Shown: in pieces, positions 56,301-64,000 of the stretch
Numbering within the stretch: the first letter of the stretch is position 1
How the letters are laid out: each line of letters opens with the position of its first letter
Assembly: GCA_039583875.1 (NCBI GenBank)
Contig: CM077162.1
Coordinates: 167,853,220 to 167,917,219, forward strand
Source: Platanthera guangdongensis
Taxonomy: Eukaryota > Streptophyta > Magnoliopsida > Asparagales > Orchidaceae
Direction: 5' to 3'
Length of the DNA: 64,000 nucleotides
The notes under the pieces: model-generated
Told to the model about the DNA's origin: nothing
The model's input: the letters and a program-made list of their open reading frames with translations, nothing else
The model's database searches: none
Position numbers and translations under genes: made by a program

Positions 56301-56794
56301 ATTATGTATACTTAAAGATCAAGCCGTTCAAGGGTGTCTCGCGGGTGCGACGATTGAAAAAGCTAAGCCCGAGGTACCTTGGACCGTTTGAGGTTCTGGA
56401 GCGAGTTGGTGAAGCGGCCTATCGGTTGAAGCTTTCAGTGGAGCTTAGTGGTTTACATGATGTATTACATATTTCGGTGCTTCGGAAGGCGGTGCAGGAG
56501 CCTACGCAAGTGATCGCGGTTGATCGAGTGCCGGTGGATAGTGGGCTATTGACAAAAGTAAAGCCCATGCGGATTGAGGACTCGGAGGTCAAGCGGCTAC
56601 GCAATAAAGAGATCAGGATGGTCAAGGTCCGGTGGGACAATTGCGGTCGTGAGGAGCTCTCTTGGGAGCGAGAGCAGACTATGCTTGACGAGTATCCGGA
56701 GTTGTTCCGCTCAGGTACAAATTTTGGTTTTGTACATGTCTTTCCTTTATGTAATTTCGTGGACGAAATTCTTTTAAGAGGGGTAGAGTTGTAA
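53345..56794 (+). pseudogene. pol: T6 pol: PR, RT, RNase H, IN, chromodomain-like tail
   Basis: Protease (LFDTGASHSF near 53385, IFGMDWL near 53598), RT (53900-54550; FIDD near 54374, the usual variant in this group), RNase H (54790-55160), integrase zinc region (55470-55590), integrase core (55650-56150; [17 protein letters not shown]) and a C-terminal part with VKVRWDNCG and ELSWE that fits the group's chromodomain. Defects: TAA near 53430, a frameshift at about 54835 inside RNase H, TAA at 55592 and TAA at 55904. The rest is long open frames (53452-54906, 54791-55594, 55907-56794). The tail would direct integration through chromatin contacts. Dead but recently so. Confidence 0.9.
56776..56788 (+). 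other. T6 polypurine tract
   Basis: AAGAGGGGTAGAG just before the 3' LTR; it overlaps the end of pol. Confidence 0.8.
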
Positions 56795-59000
56795 TGCCCC
56801 GAAACTCAAAGGGAGAAAAAGGGGGACGTTTTGGGCCAGTTTGGGTTCTGGCTGCAGGCACACGGCCTGGGACACGGGCGTGTCCCAGGGCGTGTCGACC
56901 CGTATCGACACTTAACCGCGGTGTCGACGAGATTCTCTCGACGATTCGTCGAGACAAGGCACACGGCCTGCAACACGGGCGTGTCGCAGGGCGTGTCGAC
57001 CTGTCTCGACGATCGTCCCGGGGAGTCGACGAGATTTTCTCGACGATCGTCGAGACAAGGCACACGGTCTAGGACACGGGCGTGTCCAAGGCCGTGTCAT
57101 CAGGTCGACGATCTTCGCTCGATGAAGTGTCGAGTGTCGAGACCGTGTACACGGCTTGGAGTCCAGGCATGTCAAGGTGACACGGGTAGGGACACTGGCG
57201 TGTCCTAGAACCCGTGCAGTGCTCGGGTTGATTTTGGGGAAAAATCATGGGGTACACGGCCGGCCACACGACCGTGTCAGGTGGAACACGGGCGTATCAG
57301 CTCGAACACAGGCGTGTTCGATACCCGTGTGAGGTTCCAGACGATTCGATTTTGACGGCGAATGAGGCACACGACCCTGGACTCGGGCGTGTGCCAGGCC
57401 GTGTTCGGTCCAGATTGGGCATTTCAGCCGCAAATCAAAGCCGTTCGTTTCCTTATTTTGAGATCCAACAGCTGGGGGATGTTCCTGAAGGGATATACCC
57501 GTGAATGGACTTGGAAAACCCTTACTTTTCATAACTTCTCTTCTTTCTAAAACCTTAGAGAGAGAGGAGAGCCAAGGGAGGAAGAAGGAGCTAGATCCCG
57601 CCATTGGAGGAGCTTCGGAGCTCCGAATCGCGAGCCGACTCCGGATCCACGGAGGCAAAGCTAGTGCGGTGCTTTTCATCCGATTACTTTTCAATGGCGC
57701 CAAAGAGGAACGCAAGGGTAACGATCCTCATCTTGAGCATGAGTAGCTCTCTTTCTTTGCATAGGAAGCCCGCTCTCGCGAGTTTGCGGAGAGTTGGAGG
57801 CATTCCTTCGGGTAGATATGTGAAGTCCCCGTTGTTTAGAGTCCGTAAGCGAGAACGAACATAGGCATGATGTGTGAAGCCTACCCGGACATGTTGGTCT
57901 GGATCGGTGATGTTGCATTGCATAATGCCGGAGAAGACTCCGCGCTATTGGTTGTTTTTCGGGTTTTCTACGCGGTAGATTGCAGCAGGGAGCCTTGGGG
58001 ATTAACCCAAAGGTGCACCCGGAAAACTGGGCGGATACGAGATCTTGCCAACTTGGTGGCCTGAGAGCCAACTTGAACATAATCGGGTTATGTGACTTGT
58101 GATGGAAATGGGACTCGGTTGAAGTTTGACCCGCGCAAATGGCTTAAATTGTCGTTGCGGTGTGAGCACGGGTTAGATGGAACCGTACCCATTCTATGTC
58201 GTTCGGTTAAAGAGACCTAAAGGCACGTGGCACATACCATTGGCATAGATTAGGGTCTTCGGCGATGGCTTAAATTGTCGTTACCCAGGCTGAGAAGACA
58301 AATTGCTCATAGGTTTGGCCGTCTAAGTGGCGGTGGTGAGTCCGGAATGTCAATGGCTTTAATTGACGTGACATCGACCGGTTCACCGAGAATGTGCCCT
58401 GAGTGCACGAGGCGTGTGGCCGTGCGAGCCAACGTCTGTGATGAAATGGCTATTGTTATAAATTGCTCGCTTATGCTAATGAAATGCAGGGAAGGAGCAT
58501 CGCCGCCCCGAGTTGGGGGCGGGATCGTTATAATTTGGTCAGCATTGCTGACCGTTGCCTTGTTTTGCCACTGTGCGGTGGTTTGTTGCTTGCAGGTGCA
58601 GCTGGACCAAGCGGTCAATAGCGGTCTAAAGCCCTTTTTGTGAAGCCGGCCCTCGAAGGCCCAAGTGGAAGTGTTTACTGCTTTATTCATGTATGACCGA
58701 CCTGCGTGCCGTGGTTTGTAAAACATGTACTATTCAAGTGAAACATTTTGTAAGGTCTTAAAGCTTGTTTTGGGTATTTTGTATAACATTCCTAATTTGT
58801 ACTAGTGGACATTCGTGCTCTAATGCTGGGTTCTTTGTTACAACTTTTTTTAAACTGCTTCCGCTAGAATGCTCTGTGTAGGACGTTGAGATTGGTTAGA
58901 TGGTTTCCATAAGTAACCACCTGGTCTGTCTGTAGTATATGGCGTCGGGCCCCGGCCGGACCTACTGTTATATGCTATGCGACAGATAGGGGGTGTTACA
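56790..59000 (+). repeat. T6 3' LTR
   Basis: 2211 bases, partner of 49683-51898, with scattered, mainly transitional, differences. It ends GTGTTACA at 59000 and is followed by CAAGG. Confidence 0.94.
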
Positions 59001-62000
59001 CAAGGAACCGTCTAGCTCCTCGAAGGACACTACCCTTCCGGTTGAGCGGAATACGCTGAGTTTGTTAGGAAGCCAAGAATTCATGCGAGAGTCATTTGTT
59101 GGCGGAGTTATGTATGCGCTAGTTTGCTTGTTGGCCACTAACGAGACTGTTGACTTTGGGAATATACCCGTAGAGTTGAGGGAGTTGTTGAAAGAGTATA
59201 AGGACGTCTACCCGGACGAATTACCTTCGAAGTTGCCCACTGTTCATGATATTCAGCACGACATAGATTTGGTTTCGGGTTCATCCCTACCGAACCTCCC
59301 TCATTACCGTCTGAACCCCCCCGCCCACCAAGAAGTACAAACCCAGATCTCGGACCTTCTACTGAAGGGATTCATTCGACATAGCGTTAGCCCGTGTGCG
59401 GTCCCAGCCTTGCTTGACCCCAAGAAGGATGTGACGTGGAGGATGTGCGTTGATAGCCTTGCTATCAACAAGATCAAAGTAAAGTGCCGTTTCCCTATTC
59501 CCCAGTTAGATGACTTATTGGATATGTTAGAGGGAGCCACGATTTTTTCGAAGTTGGATCTTAGAGTGGCTACCACCAGATTCGAATTCGGGAAGGGGAT
59601 GAATGGAATGTGGCTTTCAAATCAAAAGATTGGCTGTATGAATGGTTGGTCATGCCATTTGGTCTATCCAACGTGCCCAGCACGTTTTCTCGCATGATGA
59701 CCCATATCTTCAGACCCTACATGGGCCAATTTGTTGTTGTGTACTTCGATGATATCTTAGTCTATAGTACGCACTGGCTGATCATGCGTCTCACTTACGC
59801 CTCATATTCACTACCCTTCGTAAGGAGACCCTATATCTGAATCTCAAGAGATGTACCTTTAGTGTGCGGCCGGTCAAATTTTTGGGGTATATTGTCAGCT
59901 CAGAGGGTATCCATGTCGACCCAAAAAAGTTCCAAGCCATCCGGGATTGGCCCGAGCCGTCCACCACCCGGGACGTACGCAGTTTCCATGGTTTTGCTAC
60001 CTTCTACCACCATTTTATTAGGGACTTTAGTGGTATTATGGCTCCCATCACCGAATGTCTAAAGAAGGGAGAGTTTGTTTGGACGAAGTCCGCGGCACAT
60101 GCCTTCCGACTGGTGAAGGATAAAATGACGGAAGCACCCGGACTTTGCCTACTCGATTTTAGTTTGGTTTTTGAGCATGCGTGTGACGCATCCGGAGTAG
60201 GCATTGGGGGAGTCTTGAGCCAAGAGGGCCATCCGGTCGGTAATTTTAGTGAGAAATTGTCTGGCCCTAAATTAAATTACTCGAATTATGATATGGAATT
60301 TTACGCCATGATCTGATGACTTCACCATTGGCGCCACTACCTCCTCCCCAAGGAGTTTATTTTATTATCGGATAAAGAAGCCTTACGTTTTATAAATTCC
60401 CAAACTAAAATCAGCCCCCAACACGTGAAATGGGTATCATTCTTATAAGAGTACACCCTTGTCCTGAAACACCTTAAGGGCACCCAGAACCGCGTAGCTG
60501 ACGCCCTTAGCCACATTTCTATATTGTTGACCATGATGGAGGTAAAGGTCATAGGGTTTGAACGCATTAAAGAGGAGTATGTGAACTTCCCCGACTTTAG
60601 GGATATCTATCTAGCCACCCTTGACGAGTCCCCAACTACCATTTTGGCGTATTCCCTTCGGGATGGTTATCTTTTTTTGGCATTCTAAGTTGTGTATACC
60701 GCGTTCTTCCCTTCGCGACTTCATTGTGTGGGAATTGCATGGAGGTGGTCATGGAGGTCACTTTGGACACGACAAGACTATTGTGTTAGTTGAAGATAAA
60801 TTCCATTGGCCACACCTTAAGTTTCTCGTTACTAAGATTGTTAAAAGCTGTCGCACGTGTCAATTAGCCAAGGGGAACAAGACCAATATGGAGTTATATA
60901 CTCCGCTCCCCATCCCTTCCATTCCTTAGGAGGATGTTAGTGTGGATTTCATGTTGGGTCTGCCACCTACGATGCAGAGACATGACTCCATCCTTGTGGT
61001 GGTAGACCGCTTCTCCAAGATGGCCTACTTTATTCCTTGTAGCAATCCTAGCGATGCCTCCCACATCGCCAAGCTATTTTTCAAAGAGGTCGTTAGCCAT
61101 AGGGGAGTGTCGAAGACCATTGTCTCGGATCGTGACATTCGATTCACGAGTTACTTTTGGAAGATTTTATGGACACTCATGGGTACCAAGGTCATATTTT
61201 CGACGGCCTACCACCCTCAAACGGATGGCCAAACAGAAGTCATAAATAGAAGAGTGGGTTCTTTACTACGTTGCCTTGTGGGCGATCACAAATGCACGTG
61301 GTATTTGATCCTTCCACATGCACAACTAGCGTATAATAACTCTAAGAATCGCACTACGAGATTATCGCCTCATGAAATTGTGCATGGATACAAGGCTGCC
61401 GTGCAGCTTGATTTAGTACCACTTCCGACCACTTATAAGTCGAGCCACTTTGCACAAACATTCACCTAACACGTTCATGATTTACACAAGAATATTCAAG
61501 AAAAGTTAGCTATTCAATATGAGTCTTACCGGTCACATGCCAATTTACATAGGCGTCCTTCTACTTTTAATGTTGGCGATCTAGTTTTGGTCTGTTTAAC
61601 TCGGGAGCGGTCACCTTCAAGCAACATTAAAAAGTTGGCCCCTAGGCGAGCCGGTCCCTTCAAGATTATTAAATGCTTGAGTAACAATGCAGTGGTTTTG
61701 GATTTGCTGGCTGATTGGGGAGTCTCCCATACATTTAATGTTTTTAACTTAACACCATATATTTCTCCACTTCTAGCAAACCCCCCTTCGTATACATCTT
61801 CTATACCTATTTCATCTCATGGGGTTGGGAGTGAGTGGGGACACACATTCATGGATCCTACTGTATTTACGTCGGTTGATGACGACACTATTTTATCTGA
61901 TGTTCATACTAATCAATTTCCCAGTTTTCCCCAGTCTCTTGTCCAACCTGACAGGATTGCTGCAGATGAAGTCCTCTCCTCCAATGATGGCGATACGCCC

Positions 62001-62087
62001 CGCTTTCTAGTCCATTGGAGCGACCACCCTACCTCTGAAGATTCGTTGGTGACCGAGGCAGAGTTACTCTGCATGCAAGGATGCTGA
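59001..62087 (+). pseudogene. G5 pol: RT, RNase H, integrase, chromodomain-like tail
   Basis: Resumes after T6. RT N-terminus (59160-59570; DELPSKLP, WRMCVDSLAINKI), a frame change near 59600, RT palm with [10 protein letters not shown] (59740), further frame change, RT thumb and RNase H (59864-60560; [30 protein letters not shown]). Integrase zinc region (60745-60870; HGGGHGGHFGHDKT, CRTCQLAKG) and core (60940-61450; VVVDRFSKM, VSDRDIRF, HPQTDGQTE) follow. The C-terminus (61587-62087) ends with a RFLVHWSDHP segment like the Reina-type chromodomain. Stops lie near 60316, 60450, 60686, 60927 and 61467, plus several frame changes. Confidence 0.86.
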
Positions 62088-62136
62088 TCTCCTCCACCGC
62101 TACCTATCGGGCCACTCCTCGGTGACGAGTGTTTTC

Positions 62137-62150
62137 GAGCCGGGGAGAAT
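62137..62150 (+). other. G5 polypurine tract
   Basis: GAGCCGGGGAGAAT immediately before the 3' LTR start TGATGGAGC. Confidence 0.7.
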
Positions 62151-62257
62151 TGATGGAGCAACAGCGGATGGAGCTGAATTTGATGGATCCACGGTTGGGG
62201 CCGACGTGGATGATGATCCTGAACCACCTTGACTTAAAGATGCGTGGTGCAACAACA
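62151..62257 (+). repeat. G5 3' LTR, truncated by S7
   Basis: Matches 46814 onward over about 95 bases (TGATGGAGCAAC...GACTTAAAGATGCG), then stops at the S7 LTR. Confidence 0.88.
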
Positions 62258-63836
62258 TGAAAGTGATGGTTAGACCTGAAATACTCTAAAGGGGGGGAAG
62301 GTGAGTAGAGTATTTGAAGACTTTTAAAACTTTTTGCTATTAATAGAAAGACTAACCTAAGATAAGCTAATCTACCACAGGCACAACAATAATAAATTAT
62401 TTAACACAGGCACAACAAACCTAACTAGCACAAACACAACAAGAACAAAAGAAAGAGGGAAACAAGACAACACAAGAATTTTTATAGTGGTTCCCCAACC
62501 TGGGTACATCCACTCTTCTACCACCCTGGTAGGAATCCACTCAGGTTTTTGATCAGGTGACTGCCACCAATGAGCTTTTGATCAGGTGACTTGCAACCAA
62601 GGAATAACGTTTGAAGAGAGTTAAAGAACCCTTTGTACAGTGAGTGGATGAGAGAGTGATGGTGTCTTCTCTTTCTCAAATATAACTGAGAAGACTAGTG
62701 GATCTTTGATGTTAACAAAGCTCCCCCTGAGTTATTGAGTTGTTCAGGAAGATTGAGCTTTCGTTCAGGGGGAGTAGGTCTTCAATCTTTAGCTTTGACC
62801 AGAAGAGCTCCAGGAACTTCTTGACTGATAAAGTTTTGTTGTCCTTGAAGAATCCTGGAGTGAAGAATGAAGAAGACTCTTGATTTGAATGTGTGTTCTT
62901 CTTCTTCAGTATCTTGTATTATTTCTCTGGTCTCGGATTCTTATTTCTTGAGGCTATATCTGTGTTATTGCTTGTCGTCCCTCTGTCTGTGTTGTTCTCT
63001 AGAAGAAGGAAGAAATAATTTGTTTTTTATATTTTCTATGAAATTTTCCTTGCAATTTTTGAATTCCTTCCAGCATTGATTGCTAACGGCCTTGAGAATG
63101 TCTGTATTAATTGATTTTCCCAAATGTCCCTTTGAAAAATGACAAGTAATAATCCTGATGAATACCATAATCAATGATGCTTCTAATGGTAATATTCAGA
63201 GAATATTAAGCATTGATTATTCAGGAATTACTGCAATAAAGTAAGGACAGAAAGAGGGAAAAGTCCAAGTCTAGAACTGCACATAAATCGTTGAGCAAAG
63301 AATAGAACTCGTCAACCTAGGTCCATAGTTTATCAAGCTGATAAGTCATATTCGTCGACCAGATAATTGTTGTTCGTCGACTTGAGATCCAAGATCGTCG
63401 ACCTGAGAACAACTAACTGCTTTCTTCTTGAAACTTGCCAATTCTATGCACTAAGATCGTCGAGCTGATAATCTAACTTCATCGACTGGAGTTCAGTGAA
63501 ATGATTCTAGACTTAGAATGTTGAAGTATAGTATCCAGAAGTCATCGAACTGTGAACTAAGTTCGTCGAGCTCAACTCAGAGAATTGTCTCTGAGTTCGT
63601 CGAGCTGAGCACTACTTTCGTCGAGCTAAGTTCGACGAACGTCGAACTCATTTTCTGGATCTTTGAAATTTCTCTAAGTCTTGAGTCTTCTGCAGTCTAT
63701 TGATGGCTGGTCCAAGAAATGATGACTCTAAGAACATGGCCTAAACTCTAGGACACAGACATGACCCTGGCTATATAAGGTCAGTCAATTATCCTAGTTT
63801 AGTGAACCTAGCCCAAATCCAACTAGGGATCCAACA
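62258..63836 (-). repeat. S7 3' LTR
   Basis: On the minus strand TGTTGGATCCCTAGTTGG...CTTTCA, like E2. The CACCTGATCAAAA repeats are near 62545-62590 and the U5 hairpin is at 62487-62513. Confidence 0.9.
63305..63652. repeat. TCGACGA array in S7 U3
   Basis: About a dozen TCGTCGA/TCGACGA words, many reading TTCGTCGAGCTGA on the plus strand. They lie near the start of the LTR in its own orientation, as in E2 but in fewer copies. Confidence 0.82.
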
Positions 63837-63837
63837 A

Positions 63838-63846
63838 TCTCCCCCT
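63838..63846 (-). other. S7 polypurine tract
   Basis: AGGGGGAGA on the minus strand, next to the LTR. Confidence 0.88.
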
Positions 63847-64000
63847 ATTTGGGTGAGGTCACTAAATGCAGACACAAATCATTTATAAAGAAAGAAAAAA
63901 TATATCTGGCGGAAAACTTTAAAATATGCAGCAGATATATATGCACAGAAATATTTGTATCAAGAAATAGATAAGCAGTTTTAAGACAAACAGAAAAACT

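Larger units (their letters stand above)
49683..59000 (+). mobile_element. T6: Tekay-type gypsy chromovirus
   Basis: 9.3 kb, with LTRs 49683-51898 and 56790-59000, both TGTAATGCCCCG...GTGTTACA. It has a primer site TGGTATCAGAC, gag, protease, RT, RNase H, integrase and a chromodomain-like C-terminus, and a purine tract before the 3' LTR. Target duplication CAAGT (49678-49682) against CAAGG (59001-59005), one mismatch. It sits between the protease and RT of G5. A few stops and one frameshift disable it. Confidence 0.93.
46814..62257 (+). mobile_element. G5: Reina-like gypsy chromovirus, split
   Basis: 5' LTR 46814-47898, a tRNA-Met-type primer site, gag, protease (split from RT by T6 at 49683-59000), RT, RNase H, integrase with a chromodomain-like tail, a GGGGAGA-type tract, and the first 107 bases of the 3' LTR (62151-62257), cut by S7. 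The 3' start TGATGGAGCAAC matches the 5' LTR start. Gag-PR-RT-RH-IN order is Ty3/gypsy; the tail places it near Reina-type chromoviruses. It inserted into C4. The other copy of the target site is not in the window. Confidence 0.88.
62258..64000 (-). mobile_element. S7: minus-strand Sirevirus, 3' end only
   Basis: Its 3' LTR (62258-63836) and the last 164 bases of the interior are in the window; the body continues beyond 64000. The polypurine tract and the non-coding bases just inside match E2 (20280-20347). The LTR is shorter than that of E2 (about 1.58 against 2.06 kb) but shares ends, U5 hairpin and the TCGACGA array, so it is a sister family. Confidence 0.88.

Overview
The window is a plant nuclear repeat cluster. 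I find no host gene I can defend. The evidence for a flowering plant is the element set itself: two Sirevirus-type Ty1/copia elements with an extra ORF after pol, part of a third Sirevirus, Tekay-like and Reina-like Ty3/gypsy chromoviruses, an Athila-like non-autonomous element with a tRNA-Asp primer site, an Ac-type hAT transposon and a Ty1/copia element. I cannot name the species.

Layout. 1-2693 is AT-rich non-coding DNA. It is interrupted by E1 (2694-9172, Athila-like, TSD GTCGA), continues at 9178-9343, is interrupted by E2 (9344-22405, degraded Sirevirus), and resumes at 22411-23656 with what looks like the end of an old Tekay-type LTR. 23666-24580 is a minus-strand LTR related to E1. 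25759-28751 is a dead hAT transposon. 29599-46813 is a minus-strand copia element (C4), split by E3 (30952-44181, the best preserved element, a Sirevirus with perfect TSD AGACC). C4 is broken off at 46813 by G5, a Reina-like gypsy element (46814-62257). G5 contains the Tekay element T6 (49683-59000) in its protease-RT interval. The 3' LTR of G5 is cut by another Sirevirus, S7 (minus strand, 62258 to beyond 64000). The insertion order is therefore C4, then E3 and G5, then T6 and S7.

Main observation. Five LTR groups from both Ty1/copia and Ty3/gypsy carry dense arrays of short CpG-containing palindromes just upstream of the LTR promoter: GTGTCGACAC in E3, TCGACGAA/TTCGTCGA in E2 and S7, GCACGACCACTGGTCGTGC in E1 and the related minus LTR, and ACACGGGCGTGT plus TCGACGATCGTCGAG in T6. 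In the two Sireviruses whose bodies are in the window the same family-specific word is repeated again inside the element, directly upstream of the third ORF. In E3 that internal array is followed by a clean TATA box (38780) and a short leader before the ORF3 ATG (38885). E2 has the homologous but decayed layout, plus a further array inside gag. The ORF3 products are about 950-1000 codons long, have no membrane or signal segments I can see, and carry strong basic nuclear-localisation-like clusters. A nuclear, element-encoded factor with its own promoter that recognises the array in LTR and internal promoter is a testable idea, similar in logic to VANC anti-silencing proteins of Arabidopsis VANDAL transposons. 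It is inference, not shown by the sequence.

A second notable point is a 78-base intron-like insert with GT...AG ends in T6, exactly between gag and the protease active site.
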